This document shows, piece after piece, positions 1 through 8,336 of a stretch of 11,355 nucleotides of DNA. Source of the stretch: Funneliformis mosseae (Eukaryota > Glomeromycota > Glomeromycetes > Glomerales > Glomeraceae); NCBI GenBank assembly GCA_910592005.1, contig CAJVPP010003545.1, forward strand, positions 1 to 11,355, read 5' to 3'. The translations under genes were made by a program, and so were the position numbers. Within the stretch, counting starts at the first letter, position 1; each line of letters begins with the position of its first letter. The notes beneath the pieces were generated by a model. It made no database searches, was not told where the DNA came from, and worked only from the letters and a program-made list of their open reading frames with translations.

Positions 1-830
1 TAAGTTTATTTATTAATAATAATTATAATAATAATATGAATTTAATTAACTATAATATTCTTTTAAATTTAATAAATAGGCTTATAAAATATAGCTTATA
101 TAATTGCATAATAGCAGCTATACGAAAGGCTATTCAAATTTTTGAATTTGATCTTAAAGTAATATGTAAGCTGTGCTCTCAATTATATCGATACAAAGAA
201 CAAAATACACCATTTAACATTTCATATTCTAATGAAGATAGTTTAATCACTTAGTGGGAATCTATTAAAATAGAATCTAATTATTTACAAAGAGTAATTT
301 TATATATTTTATCAATTTATTCTAATAGTGTAAGTTGTGAGAGAGGCTTTTCAACTTTAGGCTAGTTAACAGAAAAAAGAAGGTAAAATTTGGGTGTAGA
401 AAAATTAGAATTAATGATAAAATTGATAATATATTATAAATCAAATGCATCAAAAGAATTAGCATTTTATGGAAAGGAAATGATAGAATCAGAAATAATG
501 GAAATAGTTTAGTTAGCGTTAACTTAACTAATTGATGATAATTATGATGATAATACTGAATATATAGTAAAAAGATCAATTTTCAAAGAATTGATTCCTG
601 AAGATAATGTTAGAATTGTAATTGAATTATTATGGTTAAAAAGAACTATAAATTTAGAATATCAAATTATTATTGATAGTTTAGGAGAAATTCTATTTGA
701 TGATTTTAAATTTATTTATAATAATGAGAATTAATATAATGAAAATAATGAGAAAGAAAATCCAAATAGATAAGGTATATTTAACTTTATCACTGAAGAT
801 CTATTAGCAAAATTTAGCAAGAGTACATAG
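1..830 (+). pseudogene. hAT-family transposase, C-terminal part, decayed
   Basis: One reading frame (codons in register with position 36) runs from the left edge to about 830 with no frameshift, interrupted by TAG at 252, 363, 510 and 828 and TAA at 384, 525, 732 and 771. The diagnostic part is near 330-365, SNSVSCERGFSTLG, followed by LTEKRR and NLGVEKLELM. This is the Cys-Glu-Arg-x-Phe-Ser core of the hAT C-terminal dimerisation region that closes the RNase H-like catalytic fold. Upstream QLYRYKEQNTPFNISY and downstream IDSLGEILFDD and GIFNFITEDLLAKF also read like the tail of such proteins. hAT transposases cut and paste DNA transposons. The stops at 252 and 363 fall where relatives, as I recall them, carry Trp; those at 510, 525, 732 and 771 fit Gln. 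ATG 36 need not be a start, because the frame is open to position 3. The N-terminal zinc finger and first catalytic residues, if present, lie outside the window. It is too broken to be active under the standard code. Confidence 0.85.
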
Positions 831-1521
831 TTTTTTTTTATTTATATATAAGGTTATTTTGGATATTTTCTTTTTTTTTTATGATTTAATATTAATATTA
901 CAATTTAAGGAGAAAAGGTAAAATAGGATCTTTGAGTGAAAATATCTCAAGTAAATATATTTGTCATTTAATTATGCTGGAATTTATCTACAAAAAAATA
1001 TTTATATAATAAAAAAAATTTTCAATCTATTTATTTTTTTCTAAAAAACAAAAAATTCTATTGTATTTTACATAGGATTCTTTAATAATAGTATTTTAAA
1101 AATATATTAAATTAAAAATAGTTCTATTTTTTCAAGTTAGGATTTTTTAAAGAATTAAAGCAACCATCAAACTAATACATACTTTTTATAAAACACTTTA
1201 AGGTAATCAGCCGTGGCAAAAGAAAGGTACATAACTTTCAGTATTATTCATAAATTTTAATATATGATTTACTAGCTATCAATTTAGCAGCAGTCTAATA
1301 TATTGCATAAGCAAGTGTTTGATTGTTAAGAAGTGATAAACAGTAATAGACAAAAAGCAAGTATACTGTTAATCCTCTATAGACATGTCAAAATTTGATT
1401 ATAGAATTGTAAGTATAGTTATTATATAAGCGTAGTTAATTAATTGTTATTCGTTAATTGCTTTAATTTCAGCATAAATACTAATTAAACTTGCCTTGAA
1501 TTTAACTTTGATCATTATTGA
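831..1521. other. Unassigned AT-rich DNA between hAT remnant and MITE
   Basis: No gene is recognisable on either strand. The first 300 bases probably include the 3' flank and terminal region of the hAT element, but I could not identify its TIR. The more base-balanced stretch 1200-1400 (ending near CCTCTATAGACATGTC) looks like old unique or coding-derived sequence. On the minus strand it gives short peptides such as KLIASKSYIKIYE between stops, which I cannot assign. The last bases, ATTATTGA at 1514-1521, are a candidate left target-site duplication of the MITE that follows. Confidence 0.5.
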
Positions 1522-2086
1522 TAGAGTTCTAAATGAGTTGAGTCAAGTCAAGTTTAAAGATCAGCTCTATTTGACTCTCTTATTTTGAGTTAAGTCAAGT
1601 CAAATTTATTTTATAAAATCTTTCAATTTGATTTGATTCGAGTTATATAAATTTTAAACTTGACTCAATTTGACTCAACTTGATTTTAACTAGATTCGAT
1701 TTTGAAAAAAAAATAATAAAAAAAATGAAAAGATCAGAAAGGGGGAGAAAGTGAACAATTCGTTATCATTCTTCTTGAATGATTGCTTTTATTGTTTAAG
1801 TTAAATGATTAGTTATTATTCTTCTTGAATGATTGCTTTTATTATTCAAATTAAACGATTTCTAATTGTTCTTCTTGAATGATTTTTTTATCGTTCAAGT
1901 CTACTCGAGTCAACTTAAGTCAACTTGAATTAAGTTGAGTTTAAATTGAGTCAAGTTAAATATTTAATCCAACTTAAATTTGGCTTGACTCACAAATACT
2001 CAAGTCAAAAAATATAAACTCGACTTAATTTAAATTTGACTTGGCTTATCTGACTTGTGAGTTAACTCGACTCATCCAGAACTCTA
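1522..2086. mobile_element. Non-autonomous hAT-like MITE with TAGAG termini
   Basis: The element begins TAGAGTTCTAAATGAGTTGA and its right end, reverse complemented, begins TAGAGTTCTGGATGAGTCGA. The first 22 bases match at 19, and all three differences are transitions. TAGAG agrees with the loose hAT terminal consensus (C/T-A-A/G-N-G). hAT insertions make 8-bp target duplications; the flanks ATTATTGA and ATTATAAG share their first five bases, so the duplication is decayed or the class call is imperfect. The interior carries many direct and inverted copies of a GAGTCAAGTCAA / TTGACTTGAGTC motif near both ends, the usual arrangement of subterminal transposase-binding repeats. There is no transposase, so movement would depend on one supplied elsewhere. 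A related element starts at 11125. The open frame from 2041 is partly TIR and is not a gene. Confidence 0.8.
1754..1902 (+). repeat. Three tandem 50-bp units inside the MITE
   Basis: The core CTTCTTGAATGATT occurs at 1771, 1821 and 1871, an exact 50-bp step. It is followed each time by a T-rich stretch and an ATTGTTYAAG-like segment. Units one and two are closest (GATTGCTTTTATT in both); unit three is diverged. Because CATTCTTCTTGAAT overlaps its own partial reverse complement (ATTCAAGAA-like), the array can form small hairpins. One copy of the same core, CATTCTTCTTGAATAAT, occurs at 11278-11294 inside the element at the right edge, so the motif belongs to the transposon family. Confidence 0.88.
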
Positions 2087-2454
2087 ATTATAAGGTTTTA
2101 GTAATGACAAATATAAAACAAACTCTGTTGATCCTAAAAAGCATCAACTATGATTCAGGTTTCGCAATGCACTTGCTGATACCACTAATAAAAGGAGGTA
2201 AGCTTTATCAGTTTGATCCTTTATTTATTCTACTTAAATCAAATGAAAAATATTAAACTTACCTTATATATTTGATCAAAATCTATTATTGATTAATACT
2301 TGCTTTTTTATCGTATACTTTTGTCTTTTCTTTTCCTACCATTTTGTCTAATAAAGATGCTCAGCTATCTAGTCATGAATTATTTAAAATAGATAAAATA
2401 GATGAAAAGATAGGCCAACCCAAATATAAGCACAAAAAAGAAGAGTATACTATA
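2087..2454. other. Unassigned stretch with two short open frames
   Basis: This segment is less skewed in composition than its surroundings and holds two short plus-strand open stretches, 2104-2256 and 2341-2458. The second reads SNKDAQLSSHELFKIDKI and then a Lys/Glu-rich segment before running into the T-rich tract. Neither has an ATG in a convincing context, and I recognise no family. They could be fragments of a host gene or transposon exon, or simply chance frames. ATTATAAG at 2087-2094 is the candidate right target-site duplication of the preceding MITE. Confidence 0.4.
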
Positions 2455-2998
2455 CCTATTTTCTTTTTTATATTTATTTTTTTTTTTGATTTTTTTTTGA
2501 TTTTATTTATTTTTATTTTTATTTTTATTTTTTTAATTTTTTATTTATTTTTATAGTGTTTGGAATTCTGGAAGATTTTTATTTATTTATTTAATTCGAA
2601 TTTATTTTATTTATTTATTTATTTTTAATTTATTTTATTTATTTATTTATTTTTAATTTATTTTATTTATTTATTTATTTTTATTTATTTTTTATAGCAT
2701 TTGGAGCTCAGTTTATTTATTATTTAATTTATTTAATTTATTTAACATTTGGAGTTCTCAAAGATTTTTTTTTATTTATTTAATTTGAATTTTTTTTATT
2801 TTTTATAGCATTTGAAATTTTTGGTTTATTTATTATTGAATTTATTTAATCTATTTAGCAATTAGAATTCTCAAAGATTTTTTTTTTATTTAATTCGAAT
2901 TTATTTTATTTAATTCAGAGAAATTTTTTTTTTTATTATTATTATTTTTTTTTTATTTTATTTAATTTTATTTTATTTTTTTTTATAAATTTAGAATA
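2455..2998. repeat. TTTA/TTTTA low-complexity tract with embedded ~110-bp repeat
   Basis: The stretch is almost entirely T and A on this strand, built from TTTA, TTTTA and TTTAATTTA runs. Embedded landmarks recur: ATAGTGTTTGGAATTC near 2555, ATAGCATTTGGAGCTC near 2694 and ATAGCATTTGAAATTT near 2804, about 110 bases apart for the last two. Each is followed by CTCAAAGATTTTTT or a GAAGATTTTT variant and TTTAATTCGAATTTATTTT. It is therefore a degenerate tandem repeat drowned in microsatellite expansion. The Phe/Ile-rich frame here (to 2556) is a by-product of the T runs. Confidence 0.85.
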
Positions 2999-3009
2999 AT
3001 TCTCTTTGG

Positions 3010-4245
3010 TTATGTTTTCTTTCAAAAGATTTTTTAGAAGATAAGTTTTCTTTGGTAAGCTCTTAGGATTTCTTTAGAGGTGAATTTCATTCTTTTTTAC
3101 TACTTTCTCTTCTTTTTTTAGAAGCAGATCTTTCGTTCTTCTTCAGATAGGAAGTAAGTTTTTTTAGACTCTTAGGATTTCTTTGGGGTGGATTTCATTC
3201 TTTTTTTCATTAACTTTCTCTTCTTTTTTTTAGGATCAGATCTTTCTTTCTTTTTCAGATAGAAGGTAAGTCTTCTTTGGGATTTTGTTCTTTTTTTTTA
3301 CTAATATCCTCTTTTTTTTTTAGGATCAGATCTTTCTTTCTTTTTCAGATAGAAGATAAGTCTTTTTTGGAGAGCTCTTGGGATTCTTTAGAAGTAAATT
3401 TTGTTCTTTTTTTAGAATCAGATCTTTCTTTCTTTTTTAAATAGAAGATAAGTCTTCTTTGGGATTTTTGGAATTTCTTTAAGATAGATTTTATTCTTTT
3501 TTATTAACTTCCTCTTCTTTTTTTAGGACCAGATATTTTATTCTTCTTTAGATAGAAGGTAAGTTTCTTTGGGTTATTGGATTTCTTTAAGATGGATTTT
3601 GTTCTTTTTTTTTACTAACTTTCTCTTCTTTTTTTTAGAAGTGGATCTTTTTTTCTTTTTTCAAATAGGAGATAAGTCTTCTTTAAGGGCTCTTTAGATT
3701 TCTTTAGGTGGATTTTGTTCTTTTTTTTTACTAACTTCCTCTTCTTTTTTTAGGATCAGATCTTTCTTTCTTTTTCAGATAGGAGGTAAATCTTCTTTAA
3801 AGGTTCTTGAGATTTCTTTGGGAATGTATTTCATTATTTTTTTTACTAACTTTCTCTTCTTTTTTAAGAGCGGATCTTTCTTTCTTTCTTCAGATAGAAG
3901 ATAAATTTTTTTTGGAGATTCTTGGAATTTCTTTAAGGTGGATTTTGTTCTTTTTTTTACTAACTTTTTCTTCTTTTTTAAAAACAGATCTTTTGTTCTT
4001 CTTCAGATAGGAGGTAAGTTTTTTTGGGATCCTTGGAATTTCTTTAAGGGTTGAATTCCATTCTTTTTTACTAATTTTATTAATTTTTTTATTTTATAAG
4101 CAGATCTTTATAAGTTTTCCTTAAGATTTTTGGGATTTCGTTAGAGGTGGGTTTCATTTTTTTGCTAACTTCCTCTTCTTTTTTTTTTAGAGATTTTAAG
4201 TGATTTTTTTAGGGTAAATTTACTAGTTTCCTTTTCTTTTTTTCT
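3010..4245 (+). repeat. Pyrimidine-rich satellite, ~10 units of ~112 bp, splice-site-like
   Basis: Copies of a CAGATCTTTCTTTC landmark (or one-base variants) lie at about 3125, 3238, 3328, 3419, 3530, 3642, 3758, 3871, 3985 and 4101. Spacing is 111-116, except two units of about 90. The unit order is GGATTTCTTTAGAGGTGAAT, then a TTC/TTTTT run, TACTAACTTTCTCTTCTTTT, TTTAGGATCAGATCTTTC, TTTTTCAGATAGAAGGTAAG and TCTTCTTTGG. In each unit the segment between TTTTAG and GTAAGT/GATAAGT is about 32 bases. This matches the layout of branch point, polypyrimidine tract, acceptor, short exon and donor, although the unit may simply be a T-rich satellite. The frame 3807-4010 (LLTFSSFLRADLSFFLQIE, then LLTFSSFLKTDLLFFFR) is two repeat units translated and is not a gene by itself. 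Confidence 0.9.
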
Positions 4246-4799
4246 AGGAATAGATATGATTTTTATATGCTAAATAATATTACAAGTATTCTATAATAAT
4301 TCTGATGCAAATGTGATATTTTTTATTATTAACTCCTTATTTTATCAATTCATTCGAGTTGCTTCTAATGGAATTGATTTTAGAATTTATGAATTAGCAA
4401 TTTATAAAAGTTTTTGAAATAAAAGGTTTACTTTTTTTTAAATGGTGTTTTAATAATTTTCTCTTTTTTTGACAAGTAAAAAAAAAATAAAATAAAAAAT
4501 GATTCAAAGAAGAAAATATGATTTTAAAAAATCTCATATGATCTCAAATAACATCATTTTTGTTATAAAATAATTATACTGTATTTTCTGAAAAAATCAA
4601 ATGATTTTAAAATAGCCAATCAAAATTTTCTATTAAAATTAATTATTAATTTATCCGAACTTATATAACTTATAATAAATATACCTCTAAAATTTTAAAA
4701 CATATTTTGGGTTAAGATTAAAATGTTATCTCATCTCAAAATCACCAAAATTAATTTCAGAGTTCTGGAATTTCAGGGATTTATAGTTTCAGCCAGCAG
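4246..4799. other. Unassigned AT-rich spacer
   Basis: I see no open frame, TIR or tandem repeat here beyond the trailing edge of the pyrimidine satellite at the left and the first AATTCAG-like words at the right. Compared with the preceding array, T and A become balanced from about 4480 onward. Confidence 0.5.
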
Positions 4800-5098
4800 C
4801 TTTATCTAAAATTAATCTCAATTCAGTATTAATTCAGCATCAATTCAGAACTTAAATAATCATAAATTAGCCTAAAATTGACATCAATTCAGCATCATTT
4901 AACATCATTTTAAAACTTAAATAACCATAATTTAGCCTAAAATTCAACTCAATTCAGCATCAATTGGCATCAATTCAGAACTTAAATAATTATAAATCAG
5001 CATAAAATTGATTTTAATTTAGCATTATTCAGCATCATTTCAGAATTTAAATAACCATAAATCAGCCTAAAATTGGCTTCAATTTGGTATTAATTCAG
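4800..5098 (+). repeat. Tandem array with exact 65-bp period
   Basis: The landmark CTTAAATAAYCATAAATYAG starts at 4851, 4916, 4981 and 5046 (TTTAAATAACC in the last), an exact 65-bp step. A partial unit precedes it from about 4801. The second half of each unit is itself made of 10-14-bp words, CATCAATTCAG and CATCATTTCAG, so the 65-bp unit looks like a higher-order repeat built from a shorter one. No coding frame runs through it. Confidence 0.92.
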
Positions 5099-5475
5099 TC
5101 AAATAAGTATATAAAATCGATATATTTTATTTATTAATTTTATTAAATATTAAAATTTTATTAATAATAATAAAAACTTATATTATTTGCAAAAATATAA
5201 CATAAATATTATTAAAACCCACTGATTAATTTTCTATTTAAAAAATATAAGTAAAAAATGGAAAAACTATGTAAAATAATAAAAATATAATCCATTTTTC
5301 TCTTAAAATTTTCTTAAATCGTCCTAAATATTCATTATCATAATATTGTTATTTTTGAAAAAAAGAATAAATCAATAAAATATGATCTATTTTCTTCCAA
5401 ATCCTTTAAAATTAATAAATAAAATAATAAAAAAATAAAAAATCTACCCTTTTTCACTAAATTATTTGAAATTAT
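5099..5475. other. Unassigned AT-rich spacer between two arrays
   Basis: The stretch is mainly A/T runs with no supported gene, RNA or transposon end. It grades into the next tandem array at about 5476. Confidence 0.5.
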
Positions 5476-6375
5476 CTTTTTTATTATAGAAGTAAAAAAT
5501 TAGCTTATTATTTGAAAAGAAGACTGGTTGATTAATAAAATTCAACTAAAGTTTCATTTGATTTTGATAGTTGGAAGCATATTTCTATTATAAAAAATAA
5601 AAAAAATCAGTTTGTTTTTTATACATTTTTTAAAAAATTAACTAAAATTTAAATAAAGTTTTGTCAGATTTTAATAATTAAAGGCATACAGTCAACTCTC
5701 TACAAATATACCCTCTATAAATGCATATCCTTTATATATACACCTTTTTATCTGATTTCAACTTAGCCTTTAGTGCTAAATACACATTTTTTATCTATAT
5801 ACTCTGTAAATACACTCTTTATAAAAAATTTTATATAATTTACTTATAATTTTTTTGTATTATCTTAATTTTAAATTAGTATTATATAGATTTATATTTA
5901 TTCTATAAATGCCTCTTTAAATGCACTCTTATACCATGTCTAAAAGGTAATGCATTTATAGAAAGTTAACTGTATTTCTATTATAAAAAATAAAAAAATT
6001 CAGTTTTTTTTTGCATATTTTTTAAAAAATTGACTAAAATTCAACTTAAGTTTTATCAGATTTGATAATTAAAAGCATATTTCTATTATAAAGTAAAAAA
6101 AATCAGTTTATTTTTTATATAATTTTTAAAAAATTAACTAAAATTTTCGTCTGATTTGATAGTTAGAAGCATATTTCTATTATAAAAAGTAAAAAATCAG
6201 AAAATTGACTAAAATTCAACTTTAATTTCGTCTGATTTTAATGGTTAAAGGCATGTTTTTATTATAAAAAGTAAAAAAAATCAGTTTATTTATTGAAAAG
6301 TTGACTAAAATTCAGCTTTTTATTTGTCTGATTTTAACAGTTAAAGATGAAAATTGATTAAAATTCAACTTAAGG
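5476..6375 (+). repeat. Tandem array of ~82-107-bp units, split by a MITE
   Basis: The unit order is GCATATTTCTATTATAAAAA, GTAAAAAAAATCAGTTT, a T-rich spacer, AAAAAATTGACTAAAATTCA, ACTTAAGTTTCGTCTGATTT and TGATAGTTAAAA. GCAT landmarks lie at 5577, 5684, 6075, 6169 and 6251, with partial units at both ends. After removing the inserted MITE plus one TA, unit lengths are about 107, 105, 94, 82 and 95. Length differences arise mostly in the T-rich spacer between TCAG and TTGACTAAAA. No frame stays open across units. Confidence 0.9.
5689..5972. mobile_element. 284-bp pogo/Tigger-like MITE inserted at TA
   Basis: The left end is CAGTCAACTCTCTACAAAT and the right end, reverse complemented, is CAGTTAACTTTCTATAAAT. 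Sixteen of 19 bases match, and all three differences are C/T. TA flanks both ends (5687-5688 and 5973-5974). The boundaries are confirmed by the host array: joining GGCATA on the left to TTTCTATT on the right restores GCATATTTCTATT, as found intact at 5577, 6075 and 6169. Inside both ends are repeats of CTCTATAAATGCA-like words. CAG termini with TA duplication are typical of the pogo/Tigger branch of Tc1/mariner. There is no transposase, so it is non-autonomous. Confidence 0.87.
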
Positions 6376-6631
6376 TCTTTTTATTCTTAGGATAATTTTT
6401 TTTCAATGTTTTAGTAGAATGTAAAAATAGAAAATTTGGAAATGATTGTAAAAAGATAAAGTTTGAATTGAAATTATTTTTTAAAAAGTTAGAAAAATTA
6501 AGCTTATTTATATAAATATTTCTATATATACAAAAATAAACTCAAATAGTACATTAAATTAATATCAAAAATTGTATATTTGATATTATTTTAGCAAAAC
6601 AGTTTAATCTAAAAATTCAGTTTATTGAAAT
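6376..6631. other. Short AT-rich spacer between arrays
   Basis: No gene or transposon end is supported. It separates the ~100-bp array from the 25-bp palindromic satellite. Confidence 0.45.
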
Positions 6632-7075
6632 GATAAAACCATCATATCTTAGAAATAATAATACTATCATTTTTTAGGAATAATAAACTATCATTTTTAA
6701 GAAATGATTAAATCATCTTCCTTAAGAAATAATAAAACTATTATCTTTAAGGAACAATAAAACTATTTTTCCTAAGAAATGATAATACTATCATATCTAA
6801 AATATGATAAATGCATTATTCTTAGATATAATAAAATCATCATACTTAAGATATAATAATATTAAAAAATGATAAATACATTATATCTAAGATAAGATAA
6901 ATATATCATACTTAAGGTATGATAAAACTATTATTTCTTAAGAATGATAAAACTATTGTATCTAAAATATGATAAATATATTGTTTCTTAGAAATGATAA
7001 AACTATCATACCTTAAATATAATAAAACTATTATTTTTAAGAAATAATAATACTATTATACTTAAGGAAAAATAT
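6632..7075. repeat. 25-bp satellite of near-palindromic units
   Basis: GATAAAAC-type landmarks recur at 6632, 6656, 6682, 6706, 6731, 6756, 6781, 6806, 6831, 6856, 6871, 6896, 6921, 6946, 6971, 6996, 7021 and 7046. The step is 25 bases almost throughout, with one unit shortened by about 10 at 6856-6871. Each unit has a palindrome such as ATCATACTTAAGGTATGAT centred on CTTAAG (or a one-base variant), separated from the next by AAACT or AAATA. About 17-18 units are present. The single strand could therefore form a row of small hairpins, and the double strand offers a regularly spaced two-fold symmetric site roughly every 2.4 helical turns. There is no spacer diversity, so this is not a CRISPR array. 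Confidence 0.93.
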
Positions 7076-7094
7076 AATCATTTCAATCAGACAT

Positions 7095-7140
7095 CAATTA
7101 GTTATAAATAAAATAAGTCAAATTTTAGCTGATTTTTGAT
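7095..7140 (+). repeat. Dispersed ~45-bp repeat, copy 1 (AT-shifted)
   Basis: The copy begins CAATTAGTTATAAATAAAAT and ends TTAGCTGATTTTTGAT. It aligns along its length with 7726-7770. Where they differ, this copy mostly has T or A opposite C or G (TTAT for CTAT, TTAGCTGATTTT for TTGGCTGATTCT). Confidence 0.7.
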
Positions 7141-7725
7141 GTATACAGTTTCTAGCAAAAAGAATAGCAGAAAGTTTTTTTTGAATAATAAAAGTTTTTA
7201 ACAAATAACTTTCAAAATTTTTTTTATTTTCAAATACTTTTGATTAAAAAATTATACACACAAAAATTAAGATATAAAAAGTATTCTTCTTCTTTTTCAA
7301 TCTGAATTTAAATACAAGTTAAAATACTAAAAAATTAGAAAGATAGTTTTTTTTCATATTAATTTAACTTTATATTATCTATTTCCTACTTTCTTAGTTA
7401 AAATATATTATTTCTATTATAGAATATTTAGCTGAATATTTTTTTATTAATGAGTGAAGCTCATTAACATAGTAAAATTTTTTGTAATCTTAATTTTAAT
7501 AATCAAATACTCAAATTTAATTTTATTTTCATGATCACAAAAATTTTATTCATATTAAATATGCATTGTGAGCTTCAAACAAAATACATAGAATTTAGAA
7601 CTAGTAATACATATAAAATACTATGTAATTGTTTATACAAATCCTTTAAAAAAGTTAATTATATAATAAAAGATTGCATCACCATTCTTTTTGCTAAGAA
7701 CCGTACAAATCAGCTATTAGTATGC
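7141..7725. other. Unassigned AT-rich DNA between two repeat copies
   Basis: No gene is supported. There is an 8-bp perfect stem at 7447-7467 (TTAATGAG, five-base loop, CTCATTAA), not followed by a T tract that would suggest a terminator. An 88-codon ATG frame runs 7531-7797, ending past the second repeat copy. It is Ile/Asn/Lys-rich as expected from composition, overlaps the dispersed repeat, and matches no family I know. Confidence 0.5.
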
Positions 7726-7770
7726 CAATTAGCTATAAATAAGACAGGTAGAATTTGGCTGATTCTGGAT
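7726..7770 (+). repeat. Dispersed ~45-bp repeat, copy 2
   Basis: The copy begins CAATTAGCTATAAATAAGAC and ends TTGGCTGATTCTGGAT. It retains more C and G than the copy at 7095. Further GCTGATTT and AATCAGCTA words flank it to about 7850, suggesting a larger decayed element whose edges I cannot define. The ~630-bp spacing would suit a decayed pair of terminal direct repeats, but no coding capacity lies between. Confidence 0.68.
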
Positions 7771-8336
7771 CGATTTCTATATATGCCAATCAACTAAGCT
7801 AATTTTTGATAATTTATTAATTTTAGGCTGATTTAAACTGATTTTTGCATATATGATTTTTTTAATTTGACTAGTAAAATGTTATTTTATTGTACTTTCA
7901 ATAATAAATTTAAATCATTTAACAGTATTAGAGGGTATATTCTCCTTAAAATTAATTAGTTAATAGCCTTGTCATATAATAAATAAAAAGAAATTTGTTC
8001 AAATTTTCTTTTAAACATATCAATTAATTCAATCTTCTATTCAGTTAGAAAAAATCTCATTACAAAAAAGTTTATAACCTCAAAATTTGAACAGATATAG
8101 CATAGAAATATGAATTTAATTTTATTTGATTGCTTTGTTAATAATATATTATTTACATTTTTGAGTTTATGCATATTTGTCTTAATCTCTTAATCTATCA
8201 AAAATATCTAAATTATAAATTATTAAAAATAATTTTTTTTTAAGTTTACACAAAAAGATTTTCACAAGTTCATTACTAAATGGATAATTGATAATGATTA
8301 ACTATTTTTAATATTAGAAAATAAATATTTTTGAAA
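7771..8336. other. Unassigned AT-rich DNA upstream of the second hAT gene
   Basis: No exon, TIR or tandem repeat is supported. If the second hAT element is complete, its left TIR and promoter should lie in this stretch or further left. I searched for TAGAG- or CAGGG-type ends matching the right side and found no convincing pair. Confidence 0.45.

Noticed and set aside
322..579. Minus-strand open frame of 85 codons
   Set aside because: It lies antisense to the well-supported hAT coding remnant and its Leu/Ile/His-rich content is the mirror of that frame; no independent support.
2041..2256. Plus-strand open frame of 71 codons
   Set aside because: Its first 46 bases are the MITE terminal repeat, and the rest has no recognisable motif or codon bias.
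2344..2556. Open frame with Phe/Ile-rich second half
   Set aside because: It lacks an ATG and the second half is a translated T-rich microsatellite; the first half matches no family I know.
3807..4010. Open frame resembling a repeated membrane protein
   Set aside because: It is two satellite units read in one frame; hydrophobic residues come from T runs and the frame closes in other units.
6632..7075. CRISPR-like array
   Set aside because: The 25-bp units are contiguous with only about 5 constant bases between palindromes; there are no unique spacers, and the setting is eukaryotic.
7447..7467. Hairpin as transcription terminator or RNA element
   Set aside because: The stem is perfect but AT-rich, is not tied to any gene end and lacks a T tract directly after it; such stems are expected by chance here.
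7095..7770. LTR retrotransposon bounded by direct repeats
   Set aside because: The repeats are only about 45 bases, lack TG...CA ends, and the interior shows no gag, protease or reverse-transcriptase motif.
7531..7797. 88-codon ATG frame
   Set aside because: It overlaps a dispersed repeat, has composition-driven residues, no domain, and no intron or regulatory context; length is unremarkable for this base composition.
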